In this document: one piece after another, positions 54,072 through 62,801 of the stretch | How positions within the stretch are numbered: position 1 is the first letter of the stretch | How the letters are laid out: each line of letters starts with the position of its first letter | Assembly: GCA_949282385.1 (NCBI GenBank) | Contig: CASDOP010000001.1 | Coordinates: forward strand, 310,001 to 374,000 | Origin: an uncultured Clostridia bacterium | GTDB taxonomy: Bacteria > Bacillota > Clostridia > Christensenellales > Borkfalkiaceae | Direction: 5' to 3' | DNA: 64,000 nt | Made by a program: the position numbers and the translations under genes | The notes under the pieces: generated by a model | The model's database searches: none | What the model was told of the DNA's origin: nothing | Seen by the model: only the letters and a program-made list of their open reading frames with translations

Positions 54072-54848
54072 TCAGATTGCGTCGTAAAGGAAATATCTCA
54101 AAAGTATTGCCGCAATAACGGCGAGAAGAATGACAGAGAGAATTATGATTACTTTTATGTTTGTATTTCTCGTCTGTTCCGCCGTTCTTTCCTTCTTGGG
54201 GGAAAGTTTTGCGTTGAGCCTGTTGATTACTACCGATATATGCTTATATACGGGCAGAACGACGAGAGCGGCTATGATACATCTGAGCGCATTGAAAGGA
54301 AGCACCGCGCACCACAGATAGTAAGTATAGAAGTTTTCTACCGTTACTTCAGTTCTGAAAAGTTCGCTCATTATTGTGAGCATTATGTTCCAGTTGCCGC
54401 CGAAGAACAGTTGAAGATACAGCGGAACGAGCACCAGCCAGTTTGCCAGAATGCCTACTGCCGTTGAGCAGACCGAGCCGACCACAAGTCCGACGAGCGC
54501 GCCTTTGAATGTGCGGTGATACTTATAGATAAGTCCCGCGGGGACTACGAGAGCGCATCCGAGCAGCAGGTCGGCGAAGTCGCCTACGAACATCGTAGAA
54601 GTACCCGTGAGCAGAAGTTCGAGAAGAATTTTAACTCCCACTATTATCGCGCCTGACAGAGGACCGAGCGCAAAAGTACCGATGAGCGCAGGGATGTCAG
54701 AAAGGTTGATTTCGAGCCAGCTGGGAAAGATGGGCAACGAAAATTTTAAAATGTAAAGAATTGTTGCGATAGCGGAAAATATTGCAATTACCGCTATGCG
54801 GGTAGAGTTGAGATACTTTGCTCTTCCCGCAACGTTTGTCTGTTCCAT
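54072..54848 (-). CDS. ribU: ECF transporter S component for riboflavin (RibU-like)
   Basis: 258 residues. Five to six TM segments form the RibU-type substrate-binding unit (opening STRIAVIAIFSAIATILYIL, then INLSDIPALIGTFALGPLSGAIIVGVK). After a basic linker a further TM segment at about 233-255 is unusual for RibU. The FMN riboswitch upstream makes riboflavin the likely cargo. The shared ECF energising module (EcfA, EcfA', EcfT) is not in the window. AAGGAG lies 7 nt before ATG 54848. Confidence 0.9.
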   Translation of the reverse strand: MEQTNVAGRAKYLNSTRIAVIAIFSAIATILYILKFSLPIFPSWLEINLSDIPALIGTFALGPLSGAIIVGVKILLELLLTGTSTMFVGDFADLLLGCALVVPAGLIYKYHRTFKGALVGLVVGSVCSTAVGILANWLVLVPLYLQLFFGGNWNIMLTIMSELFRTEVTVENFYTYYLWCAVLPFNALRCIIAALVVLPVYKHISVVINRLNAKLSPKKERTAEQTRNTNIKVIIILSVILLAVIAAILLRYFLYDAI

Positions 54849-54891
54849 ATAAGAACTCCTTAAAAAATATTTTTAAAGATATTCTTTGTAA

Positions 54892-54932
54892 TTCAATCGC
54901 CCCGAAAACGATATGTTTTCGGGGCGATTGAA
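54892..54932 (-). promoter_or_regulatory. Long perfect hairpin in the ribU leader
   Basis: 18-bp perfect stem TTCAATCGCCCCGAAAAC with a 5-nt loop between the FMN aptamer and ribU. No T run follows, so it is not a standard terminator. Its CGCCCCG core could pair with the GGGGCG that opens the aptamer. Confidence 0.7.
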
Positions 54933-54951
54933 AGCCGTTCGCAAATAAATA

Positions 54952-54974
54952 CGCCCCGCAAAAAATGCGGGGCG
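54952..54974 (-). promoter_or_regulatory. Second hairpin in the ribU leader
   Basis: 9-bp stem CGCCCCGCA/TGCGGGGCG, five-base loop, then TATTTATTT on the minus strand. It may be a weak terminator and part of the riboswitch expression platform. Confidence 0.6.
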
Positions 54975-55000
54975 AAAGCATGCTTTAACTGCTTGATTAA

Positions 55001-55136
55001 TTCTTTTTCCATCCGGACTATACCGTCGGTTTCGGATTTACACCGAATCGGGAAAGCTGAAAAACAGCTTTCGTCGCAGACTTATGTACTTTGATACAAT
55101 CACTGCCGGTGAGGAATTTCGCCTCGCCCCAAAGAA
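55001..55136 (-). promoter_or_regulatory. FMN riboswitch (RFN element)
   Basis: On the minus strand: GGGGCGAGGCGAAATTCCTC, ACCGGCAGT, GGTGTAAATCCG, AAACCGACGGTATAGTCCGGATG. These are the conserved parts of the FMN aptamer in the right order, between the promoter at 55157-55185 and ribU. FMN binding should turn ribU down. Confidence 0.95.
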
Positions 55137-55156
55137 TAACTTTAAATTGTAATTTT

Positions 55157-55185
55157 ATTATATATGCGCAAACGGCGCATGTCAA
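55157..55185 (-). promoter_or_regulatory. Sigma-A promoter of the FMN riboswitch-ribU unit
   Basis: Minus strand TTGACA, 17 nt, TATAAT. The -35 lies in the loop of an inverted repeat (AAACGGCGC/GCGCCGTTT, 55170-55204) that may end the upstream sugar-transferase transcript. Confidence 0.8.
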
Positions 55186-55228
55186 TTATTTTGAAGCGCC
55201 GTTTTTAATATATGCTATATAATATTAA

Positions 55229-56059
55229 TTACTCGCCCGACCTGTCGAATATTACCATGAACGCGCCCTTGAAAAGTATTTTTGTATCCAACCAGAGCGA
55301 CTGATTTTTTATATATTCGATGTCAAGCTCCACCCACTTATCAAAACTTACCGAATTGCGGTTTTTCTGTATCTGCCAGAGGCACAAAAGTCCGCCTTTG
55401 ACATCCAGCCTGTGCATCTGATAGGACGTGTACTGCTCGACCTCCATGGGTATGGGAGGGCGGGGGCCGACTACGGACATTGTACCGTTAAGTATATTGA
55501 AAAGCTGGGGAAGTTCGTCGAGGGAAAGTTTTCTGAGTACCCGTCCCACCTTTGTTATGCGGGGGTCGTTCTTTATCTTGAAGACGGGACCGTCCGCTTC
55601 GTTAAGTCCTGCGTCTATGAGACTTTGCTTCTGCCCTTCTGCGCCCACGCACATGGTGCGTATTTTGTAGCAGTTGAATATCTTTCCGTCCTTGCCCACT
55701 CTCTTCGAAACATATATGGGATTGGAAAAGTCTTCCAGCCACTTTATGAGCATAATTATGAGGATCAGCCACGAAAAGACAAGTATGACCGCGAGCGAAG
55801 AAAGTATATCGAACGTCCTCTTGGAAAACAGGTACAGCCCGTACCTTGCGCCTGACTTTCTTATAGGCACATACTCCTCTCTGCCGACGCAGCGCATACA
55901 GCCTTTGCTTTCCTGCACGAAAGACATCGGCGCGGGCAACGCCGCCGCATCCGCAGCCGCTTGCTCTTCCGCCGCTTCTACGATATCTTTATTAAGTTTT
56001 TCAGCATCGTCGGGCGAATTTAAGCTTTCGCACGATGTTTGTTTGTTTTCTTCGATCAT
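55229..56059 (-). CDS. Undecaprenyl-phosphate sugar-1-phosphate transferase (PGT family)
   Basis: 276 residues. A disordered acidic tail of about 45 residues precedes a TM or reentrant helix (about 82-105). The catalytic domain has PIYVSKRVGKDGKIFNCYKIRTM, the DGPVFKIKNDPRITKVGRVLRKLSLDELPQ signature with the catalytic Asp-Glu region, and MSVVGPRPPIP. It loads the first sugar phosphate onto undecaprenyl phosphate to begin a surface glycan. A promoter with TTGCAA-18-TAAAAT (56108-56137) lies upstream. It is the second such enzyme of the cluster; the other is cut at the right edge. Confidence 0.92.
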   Translation of the reverse strand: MIEENKQTSCESLNSPDDAEKLNKDIVEAAEEQAAADAAALPAPMSFVQESKGCMRCVGREEYVPIRKSGARYGLYLFSKRTFDILSSLAVILVFSWLILIIMLIKWLEDFSNPIYVSKRVGKDGKIFNCYKIRTMCVGAEGQKQSLIDAGLNEADGPVFKIKNDPRITKVGRVLRKLSLDELPQLFNILNGTMSVVGPRPPIPMEVEQYTSYQMHRLDVKGGLLCLWQIQKNRNSVSFDKWVELDIEYIKNQSLWLDTKILFKGAFMVIFDRSGE

Positions 56060-56107
56060 TTGTTGATTGCTAAGACGGCAAACGCCGTCGTCATTTATTA
56101 CAGTTTT

Positions 56108-56137
56108 ATTTTATCATAAACTTCGTCGGGCTTGCAA
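56108..56137 (-). promoter_or_regulatory. Likely promoter of the sugar-phosphate transferase gene
   Basis: Minus strand TTGCAA, 18 nt, TAAAAT with an upstream TG. The rest of the gap to glf holds a short palindrome TTTCCCGACGGGAAA at 56196-56210 and no gene. Confidence 0.5.
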
Positions 56138-56258
56138 TAAAATGAATGGATATTTTTAACTTTTTTTCATGCAGACTCGTTACATATAGTTTGCGTTTCC
56201 CGACGGGAAATTATATAAGGTAATATATTCTATAATCGTTGCCGCTATACTAAAAAAA

Positions 56259-57353
56259 TTAAAGACTTTCACACAGCTTTAAAGCCTCGGATATTACCTT
56301 GTCCATATCGTAATACTTATATCTGCCCAGCCTGCCGCCGAAGTAGACGCCTTCAAGTTTTTCCGCCTCCGCAAGATAGCGCGCGCTGAGCGCGTCGTTC
56401 CTCTCGTCGTTAATCGGATAATAGGGTTCGGAACCCTTGTCCGAGCAGGGATATTCCCTTGTTATTACGGTTTTATCCGAAGTGCAATCGCGCCCTTCAA
56501 AATGTCTGTGCTCTATAATTCTCGTATAGGGTACTTCATATTCCGTATAGTTGACGACTGCGTTGCCCTGATAGTTGGCACAATCGAGAACCTCGCTTTC
56601 AAAGCGAAGACTGCGGTACTCGAGCACGCCGAACTTATAGCCGAAATACGCATCGAGCTGACCGGTATATATTACCTTATCCGCCTGAGCTTCAAGTTCC
56701 TTTCTGTGAGCGAAAAAGTCGCAGCCGAGGCGCACTTCCGAGCCTTTCAATAATTTTTCTATTATAGCCGTATATCCGCCGACGGGTATGCCCTGATACC
56801 TGTCGGAAAAATAGTTGTTGTCGTATGTAAGACGGACGGGCAATCTCTTTATTATGAATGCGGGAAGCTGGCTGCAAGGCCTGCCCCACTGCTTTGCCGT
56901 GTAACCTTTTACCAGTTTTTCGTATATCGTTCTGCCGACTAAATTTATCGCCTGCTCTTCGAGGTTGGACGGATTTTCCACGTTTTCCGTGCGCCGTTCC
57001 TCCTCTATCTTTTCAAGAGCCTGCGCAGGCGTCTTTACGCCCCAAAGCTTGGAAAAGGTGTTCATGTTGAAGGGAAGATTGTAAAGTTCGTCCTTATATA
57101 TAGCTATGGGACTGTTGACGAAATTGTTGAACTCCGCAAAAGAATTGACATAGTCCCACACCTTTTTGTCCGAAGTATGAAAAATGTGCGCGCCGTAGAC
57201 GTGGACGTTTATTCCCTCCACGTTTTCGGTATATACGTTTCCGCCTATATGAGTGCGCTTGTCTATGACGAGGCACTTTTTGCCTTTTGCCGTAAGCTCG
57301 TGCGCGCAGACCGCGCCGAAAAGTCCGCTTCCGACTATGAGATAATCGTACAT
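56259..57353 (-). CDS. glf: UDP-galactopyranose mutase
   Basis: 364 residues. FAD motif YLIVGSGLFGAVCAHELTA, then KRTHIGGNVYTENVEGINVHVYGAHIFHT, a strongly conserved Glf block, and a C-terminal GGRLGRYKYYDMDKVI. It turns UDP-galactopyranose into UDP-galactofuranose, so the glycan probably contains Galf. I start at ATG 57353, with AAGGT upstream; an in-frame extension to 57470 overlaps the neighbouring gene. Confidence 0.96.
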   Translation of the reverse strand: MYDYLIVGSGLFGAVCAHELTAKGKKCLVIDKRTHIGGNVYTENVEGINVHVYGAHIFHTSDKKVWDYVNSFAEFNNFVNSPIAIYKDELYNLPFNMNTFSKLWGVKTPAQALEKIEEERRTENVENPSNLEEQAINLVGRTIYEKLVKGYTAKQWGRPCSQLPAFIIKRLPVRLTYDNNYFSDRYQGIPVGGYTAIIEKLLKGSEVRLGCDFFAHRKELEAQADKVIYTGQLDAYFGYKFGVLEYRSLRFESEVLDCANYQGNAVVNYTEYEVPYTRIIEHRHFEGRDCTSDKTVITREYPCSDKGSEPYYPINDERNDALSARYLAEAEKLEGVYFGGRLGRYKYYDMDKVISEALKLCESL

Positions 57354-57373
57354 GCTGTTTACCTTTGATTTTT

Positions 57374-58126
57374 TCAGGTTTTGATGCCTATCATTCTTAA
57401 AACCTTTCGCACGGCGGTGGAAAATTTGTTTTCGCCCACTATGTGAACGGGATAGCATTTTACCCTGCAATCATTCTTTTTGAGGTACACGGCGAACAAA
57501 AATTCGCCGAGGTAGCCGTAAAAACGGCGCTGAACGCTGTTGTAGCCCGTAAGGTCGACATGCTTTTCAAGTTCGTCGAGTATGGAAAACAACCATGAGT
57601 AATATTCGTCCCACTTCTCTTTGGTGCATATGAACATATTGAGAAGGTGCGTCTTTCTGCCCGACATAATTTCGTCGAACGATGAGAGATACTGCGGGCA
57701 GACGTCGGAAATGACTGTGCGAAGGGCGTCAAGGTCGGTTTCGCGCAGCACCTCTTCGAGAAAGTGTTCCCTTATCGTCTTGACCGTCTTATACTCTTTG
57801 GTGGTGATGAAATCGTATTTTGTTAAGAGTTTTTCGGCTTTTTCCGCCGTTATGTAGTGCTTTACGGACGAGGAAAAACGGTTTGTCGTGAGAAATCTTC
57901 TGTAATGCGCCAGCCCGACGATGTTGTTCGTCTTATCGTTTTTCCATATCCAGTAAGCGGCGGTAAGTTCGCAATAGTTTTCGTTTTTGAGCGAAATATT
58001 GTCGCTGCCGAGAGCATCGTTGAGCGGGCAGAAAACCTCGTTTTTTGCCGCGTTTACCTGAAAATATTCGTAATTTTCAGGCAAGGGGTTGGAACAGGGT
58101 TTATGCGTTACGACATAGACTTTCAT
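57374..58126 (-). CDS. DUF4422 glycosyltransferase-like protein
   Basis: 250 residues. Contains ENYCELTAAYWIWKND and VGLAHYRRFL, the two marks of DUF4422, a family found in capsule loci and often predicted to transfer sugars such as galactofuranose or to modify glycans. It lies next to glf, which fits a Galf-transferase role; this is inference. It starts 1 bp after the preceding gene's stop. Confidence 0.85.
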   Translation of the reverse strand: MKVYVVTHKPCSNPLPENYEYFQVNAAKNEVFCPLNDALGSDNISLKNENYCELTAAYWIWKNDKTNNIVGLAHYRRFLTTNRFSSSVKHYITAEKAEKLLTKYDFITTKEYKTVKTIREHFLEEVLRETDLDALRTVISDVCPQYLSSFDEIMSGRKTHLLNMFICTKEKWDEYYSWLFSILDELEKHVDLTGYNSVQRRFYGYLGEFLFAVYLKKNDCRVKCYPVHIVGENKFSTAVRKVLRMIGIKT

Positions 58127-58127
58127 G

Positions 58128-58880
58128 TTACTTTTCCTTTTTGTGCGCCTTGTAAATATCGTAATAGGGCTTTTGCTTAAGCCCCTGCTTGTGTCCGAGA
58201 TAAGATATAAGTTTGCGGGGAAGAAGCTTTTTTAATACGCGCTTATAGAGGGGTACGTTTTTGTTGTCGTTCCAGCTGCCGTAGCAGTGATGTTCGGCAT
58301 AGCCGCCCCCGCTCTTTTTGTTTATCTGGTAGCGCTCGAAATAGTCCTTTGGGTAAATTTCTATTCCGCCGTCGAGCGACTGTCTTCTGCCGTTTAACCT
58401 GAATTTGGGATAATTCTTTAAAAAATAGCCCGTTATCCAGTCGTTGCTGACCGTGAAATCGCCCTTTTCTTCGTAATCTCTTTCGAGCTGAGCCAGCCAG
58501 TCGAGCATTATCGGGTTGCCCTTTTCGCTGCCGATGAGCGCAGTACCCATGGAGGAATCTATGAAAAAGCCCATGAACATGGTGCAGTTTAAAAATCCGT
58601 CGAGATTTTTGAACAGTTCCACGTCCGTATCGATGTAAATTCCGCCGAAACGATAGAGCACGGTAAAGCGGAAATAATCGCTGAGAAAGCCGTACTTTTT
58701 CCTCGCGATGGCGTCCCTTACGAACAGACTGTCGTCGAGATAGGGCGCAAACGCTTCGTCATCCCACAGAATAACCTGATAGTCGGGATGAAGTTTTTTC
58801 CAACCCTCTATGTAACTTTTCTGGTCTTCGGGCATCTGCCCCTTGCCGAGCCAGCAGGCATGTATGGTTTTAGGTATCAT
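58128..58880 (-). CDS. GT32-type glycosyltransferase (DXD sugar-binding motif)
   Basis: 250 residues. Begins IPKTIHACWLGKGQMPEDQKS; the donor site is RFGGIYIDTDVELF with DTD. These are features of the Gly_transf_sug family (OCH1/capsular mannosyl- or galactosyltransferases). Acceptor and donor unknown. Cytoplasmic, one gene of the glycan operon. Confidence 0.87.
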   Translation of the reverse strand: MIPKTIHACWLGKGQMPEDQKSYIEGWKKLHPDYQVILWDDEAFAPYLDDSLFVRDAIARKKYGFLSDYFRFTVLYRFGGIYIDTDVELFKNLDGFLNCTMFMGFFIDSSMGTALIGSEKGNPIMLDWLAQLERDYEEKGDFTVSNDWITGYFLKNYPKFRLNGRRQSLDGGIEIYPKDYFERYQINKKSGGGYAEHHCYGSWNDNKNVPLYKRVLKKLLPRKLISYLGHKQGLKQKPYYDIYKAHKKEK

Positions 58881-58886
58881 ATCGAT

Positions 58887-59753
58887 TTAAAAAATATAGC
58901 CGAAAATCAGCTTGAGTTGCGCAAAAATATTTCTTCTTTTTGCAAAATTTACGCCCCAGCGCTCCGCACAAACTTTATAATGCCTTTTGAAAAGTCTGTA
59001 ACTTTTGCCGATATAGTCGCTCTTCCACGGCTTCCAGTTGGCGTAGTGAACTATTGCCGCCTCCCTTTCGCCTTTATGGAAAAATGCGTCCGAAATGCTC
59101 TTGTAAGTAGTGTGATAGTTGAACTTTTCTTCTAAAATCGTGCAGTCCGAAGCGTAAAAATGATTTAAAATATCCTGGTCGTGCCAGCGTATGTCGCCGC
59201 CGTTTTGACGGATATAGTCTATCATGTCCCCGAGCGGAACTATTTTGTCCGAATGGAAAAAATCGAACATTATCACGCCCGAGTTGAAATAGGTATATTC
59301 CCCGCCCGCAATCTTTTTTGCGTGGTCGCGCCTTTTGGCGTTGATTTTAAGGTCGGCAACGGCGGAAATAAATGTTGAATACTGCCTTTTAAACAGTTCG
59401 CCTATGTCGCCCTTTACGATTATGTCGCAATCGAGGTAAAGCACCTTGCCGCCCGTCTTAATGTAGTAAGGAATGAGCAGTTTGTCGTAAGCCGTATAGG
59501 CGTTGTCGTAGCTCATTTTGGGCAGACCTTCGAACACGCTTTCGTCGACGTCGTAGAAAGTTATGTCGCTGCCAAGTTGGGTTACAACGCCGCTTATATA
59601 TTCCTTTTCCTCGTCCGTAAGCGAGTTTGTAAAAAGGTGAACGCTGAACTTAAGGTCGGGATTGCTCGTTGCGACGGAATAAAAGGTTACGACGAACTGA
59701 CCTTTGTATCGCGAGTTGATTACGAATGCTAAATCGAGGTTATTGTTCGGCAT
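58887..59753 (-). CDS. GT8-family glycosyltransferase
   Basis: 288 residues. NLDLAFVINSRYKGQFVVTFYS and KVLYLDCDIIVKGDI carry the GT8 fold and its DxD metal site; FNSGVIMFD and WHDQDILN are further matches. GT8 enzymes of bacteria add glucose or galactose to glycans. It overlaps the upstream GT4 gene by 14 bp. Confidence 0.9.
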   Translation of the reverse strand: MPNNNLDLAFVINSRYKGQFVVTFYSVATSNPDLKFSVHLFTNSLTDEEKEYISGVVTQLGSDITFYDVDESVFEGLPKMSYDNAYTAYDKLLIPYYIKTGGKVLYLDCDIIVKGDIGELFKRQYSTFISAVADLKINAKRRDHAKKIAGGEYTYFNSGVIMFDFFHSDKIVPLGDMIDYIRQNGGDIRWHDQDILNHFYASDCTILEEKFNYHTTYKSISDAFFHKGEREAAIVHYANWKPWKSDYIGKSYRLFKRHYKVCAERWGVNFAKRRNIFAQLKLIFGYIF

Positions 59754-60882
59754 CTTCTTTCAGTCCTTTGAAAAGGTTAAGCACGTTCTGCCTGAATTTT
59801 GAAAATGTGAACAGTTCCTCCACCCTGTTTGCGGCGTTTTTGCCGAGGCGGGAACGCAGCTTTTTATCCTCACCGAGCTTCATGATAGCTTGGGCGAATG
59901 CATGAGAATTGCGGTTTTCCACCTCCAATCCCGTAACGTCGCGGAGGTTGACGAAGTTTACTCCGCTGCCCTCTATCGTGAACGTAACGGCTGGCTTGCC
60001 GAAGGACATAGCCTCCGCAAGCGCAAGCCCGAACGCTTCGTTTTTGGTTATCGAGGGGAAACAATATATGTCGCAGGCGGACATATAAGCCTTTAATTCC
60101 TCGTCGGATATTCTTCCGAGGAACTTAATCTTTTTATCGTTTGCAGCAAGGCGTTTGAGTTTTTCGGTAAGCTCGCCCTCTCCGCCGAGATATACCGCAT
60201 ACCCGTCGCCGAGCATGGACGAAGCCTCTATGAGGTATTCGTATCCCTTATATTCCACATGTCTGCCTATGGCGAAGCAAATTATTTTATCCTTGTTTTC
60301 TTCGCGTATGCGCTTTGCTATGGAAATCGAATTTTTGTCTTCCCTGAGGCGCTCTTCGTTTATGCAGCTGGGAATAACCGTGCATTTTTGTTTATAGCGC
60401 GAAAGGAAAGGACTGCTCTGCATATAGTTGGGCGAAGTGGTTATTATGCGGCAGGCTCTCTTTAAAAGTTTTTCCGTCTGATTATTGAAAAATTTGCCGA
60501 GAAGTTTCTGCTTTGTAATATCGAGATGCCACCATAAAACGAGCTTGCAATCGGGATACTTTTTGAGCTGTTTCAAAAGCAGGTGTGCGACAAACGGGTT
60601 GGGGTAGTGGAAAACCACGGTGTCGGGTCTGAATTGCGCAAACTGCTTTTTGAGCAGCCTTTCATAGGAAAATGAAAGAGACTGCGAAAAAACTTTCGCA
60701 AAGCAATCCGCCCTGACGACATCCACTCCGTCCACCTTGTCGGTTTTGTCGCCGCGCTCGTGTCCGAAGCATATTACGCGCTGTTCCGTACCTTCGGGAA
60801 CGGAATTGATTATGTCCCTGGCGGTCTGTTCTATGCCGCCTATGTGGGGATGCATGTAGTTGGGAATATGTAAAATTTTCAT
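59740..60882 (-). CDS. GT4-family glycosyltransferase
   Basis: 380 residues, GT-B fold. HIGGIEQTARDIINSVP at the start, the donor-binding C-terminal domain with FAIGRHVEYKGYEYLIEA, and KNEAFGLALAEAMSFGKPAV (E-x7-E). Retaining transferase, sugar unknown. I start at ATG 60882 with 4-bp overlap (ATGA) on the upstream gmhA stop; the in-frame extension to 60972 lies inside gmhA. Confidence 0.92.
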   Translation of the reverse strand: MKILHIPNYMHPHIGGIEQTARDIINSVPEGTEQRVICFGHERGDKTDKVDGVDVVRADCFAKVFSQSLSFSYERLLKKQFAQFRPDTVVFHYPNPFVAHLLLKQLKKYPDCKLVLWWHLDITKQKLLGKFFNNQTEKLLKRACRIITTSPNYMQSSPFLSRYKQKCTVIPSCINEERLREDKNSISIAKRIREENKDKIICFAIGRHVEYKGYEYLIEASSMLGDGYAVYLGGEGELTEKLKRLAANDKKIKFLGRISDEELKAYMSACDIYCFPSITKNEAFGLALAEAMSFGKPAVTFTIEGSGVNFVNLRDVTGLEVENRNSHAFAQAIMKLGEDKKLRSRLGKNAANRVEELFTFSKFRQNVLNLFKGLKEDAEQ

Positions 60883-61535
60883 AACGCTCCGAAAAAGTTC
60901 TCTTCCAGCATGAGGCACAGAGCGTGGTACACGGGAAGATGCAATTCCTGAATTTTGTAAGTTTCGCGGCAAGGCACTCTTATCGCGCAGTCGGCAAAAG
61001 AAGCGATTTTTCCTCCGCCCTCGCCCGTAAGCGCGATGATTTTAAGCCCCTTGGCTTTTGCCGTTACCGCCGCCTGAACGACGTTTTCCGAGTTGCCCGA
61101 CGTGCTTATGCCCATAAAGGCATCGCCCTCCCTGCCGTAGCCGTAAACCTGCTGCGCAAAAGTCAGCGTGCCGCCGCCCTCGACGTCGTTGATGTACGCC
61201 GTGTTGAGGCTCTGGGCGTCGGTAAGAGCTATTGCGGGCAGCGCGCCCTGCAACTTTTTGCTTAGCGTTTCGGCGCGGGTCGGGTCAATCGCGGCAAGTC
61301 TTTTTACGAACTCCCCGTCCGCGGGTCGGGGAAGAACGAAAGACTTCATGAGTTCGCCCACTATATGCTGGGCGTCGGCGCAGCTTCCGCCGTTGCCGGC
61401 TATCAGCAGTTTGCCTCCGCCTGCGAAACTCTGCGAAAGTATTTCGTACGCCTTACATATATCGTCGGCGCAGGCGAGGAGCGCGGGATAGCGCTCGGTC
61501 AAAGTATTGAGATGCTTTTGTACTTTATTGTTCAT
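60879..61535 (-). CDS. gmhA: Phosphoheptose isomerase (SIS domain)
   Basis: 218 residues. SIS fold with LIAGNGGSCADAQHIVGELMKSF, GISTSGNSENVVQAA and the C-terminal ETYKIQELHLPVYHALCLMLEE (zinc-type Glu and His). It makes D-glycero-D-manno-heptose 7-phosphate from sedoheptulose 7-phosphate, the first step of the heptose set that also includes the next two genes upstream. Confidence 0.93.
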   Translation of the reverse strand: MNNKVQKHLNTLTERYPALLACADDICKAYEILSQSFAGGGKLLIAGNGGSCADAQHIVGELMKSFVLPRPADGEFVKRLAAIDPTRAETLSKKLQGALPAIALTDAQSLNTAYINDVEGGGTLTFAQQVYGYGREGDAFMGISTSGNSENVVQAAVTAKAKGLKIIALTGEGGGKIASFADCAIRVPCRETYKIQELHLPVYHALCLMLEENFFGAL

Positions 61536-61538
61536 GGT

Positions 61539-62801
61539 TCAGTTTAAAATTTTATTTATGCAATCGCAAATATCGCTGCCCTCTATGTCCGCGAGGGGAT
61601 TTGTGCCGATTATCGCCGTTCGGCAACCGCCGTTTCTGCCACAGAGAACGTCGTTTTCGCCGTCGCCCACCATCCAGCTTGAAGAGAGGTCTATGTTGAA
61701 GTCCTCCGCCGCCTTGAAGAGCATTCCCGCCTTGGGTTTGCGGCAATCGCAATCAATTTTGTATTCCGTCCTCTCGCCTGCAAACCCCTTGTGCGGGTGA
61801 TGGGGGCAATAATATATGCCGTCGAGGTAAGCGCCGTCCCTGCCCAAAAGCGTCTGCATTTTGGCGTGGATAAGCGCAAGCTCCTCCTCGCTGACTTCGC
61901 CCCTCGCGATGACGGGCTGATTTGTTACGACTATGGCGAGATAACCGCTGTCGTTAATGCGCCTGATAGCCTCGCTCGCGCCGTCTTCAAGAACGAAATC
62001 GTTTATGTCCGTCAGAAAGCCGACATACTTGTTGATTGTGCCGTCCCTGTCGAGAAAAATTGCCTTCTGTTTGTTTTTGAGATTGCGAGCCTGCACCCTG
62101 CCTTGGGCAAAATCGCGGCAGACTGCAAAGTATCTGTCGGGCGTGCCCATGTCCTTTATATATTCGGGACTGTCGTAGGCAAACATTTTCCCGCTGCCCG
62201 AAAGAGGTTTTAAAAGCTGCCTGTCCAAATCGACTTTTTCGCAGGAAGGATTATCCGACAAAATTTCGGGCGAAATGATGTGAACGCCGGCGTTCACCCT
62301 GTTTTCGTAATAAGAAGAACGGTCGTCCTCCTTGGTAAGCCATTTTATTACGCAGCCGTTTTTGTCCGTAACAACAAGTCCGCTGTCATACGGGTGGCTG
62401 TTAGGATGGGTGAAAAGCGTTACAAGTCCGCCCTTCTGACGGTGATAGGAAATAAATCTTTCGAAATCTATGTCGAAGAGCGCGTCGGCGTTGAGAAGAA
62501 GAAAATCGCCGTCCAGCCTGTCCTTTATTTTATAAAGCGCCCCTGCGCTGCCGAGGGGCTGACTTTCGATGTAATATTCAATGTTTACGCCCAGGCGACT
62601 GCCGTCGCCGAAGTAATCGGTTATGACGCTTGCAAGGTGTCCCACAGTTATTATAAGGTCGGTTATGCCCTGGGAAGCGAGGCATTCTATCTGACGCTCG
62701 AGCACGGGCTTGCCGCATACGTCTATCATGGGCTTGGGAATGTCGCTCGCGACCGAGCTTATTCTCGTTCCCTTGCCCCCCGCCGCGATTACCGCCTTCA
62801 T
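61539..62801 (-). CDS. Bifunctional heptose-1-phosphate guanylyltransferase / heptose-1,7-bisphosphate phosphatase (HddC-GmhB fusion)
   Basis: 420 residues. Residues 1-235 form a nucleotidyltransferase (AAGGKGTR at 6-13, LLLNADALFDID). Residues 245-420 form a HAD phosphatase with the nucleophile motif DRDGT (251-255), and the zinc-binding CPHHPHKG and CDCRKPKAGM of GmhB. One chain would remove phosphate from heptose 1,7-bisphosphate and join the product to GTP. Order in the operon: hddA, this gene, gmhA. The gene overlaps hddA by 4 bp. The guanylyl specificity is inferred from the neighbours. Confidence 0.9.
   Translation of the reverse strand: MKAVIAAGGKGTRISSVASDIPKPMIDVCGKPVLERQIECLASQGITDLIITVGHLASVITDYFGDGSRLGVNIEYYIESQPLGSAGALYKIKDRLDGDFLLLNADALFDIDFERFISYHRQKGGLVTLFTHPNSHPYDSGLVVTDKNGCVIKWLTKEDDRSSYYENRVNAGVHIISPEILSDNPSCEKVDLDRQLLKPLSGSGKMFAYDSPEYIKDMGTPDRYFAVCRDFAQGRVQARNLKNKQKAIFLDRDGTINKYVGFLTDINDFVLEDGASEAIRRINDSGYLAIVVTNQPVIARGEVSEEELALIHAKMQTLLGRDGAYLDGIYYCPHHPHKGFAGERTEYKIDCDCRKPKAGMLFKAAEDFNIDLSSSWMVGDGENDVLCGRNGGCRTAIIGTNPLADIEGSDICDCINKILN

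Noticed and set aside
56196..56210. Operator TTTCCCGACGGGAAA between glf and the sugar-phosphate transferase
   Set aside because: A single short palindrome far from the recognised promoter and with no second copy; could be chance.
57353..57470. Extended N-terminus of glf
   Set aside because: The extra 39 codons overlap the 3' end of the DUF4422 gene, are basic and unlike the family; ATG 57353 gives the canonical FAD-binding start.
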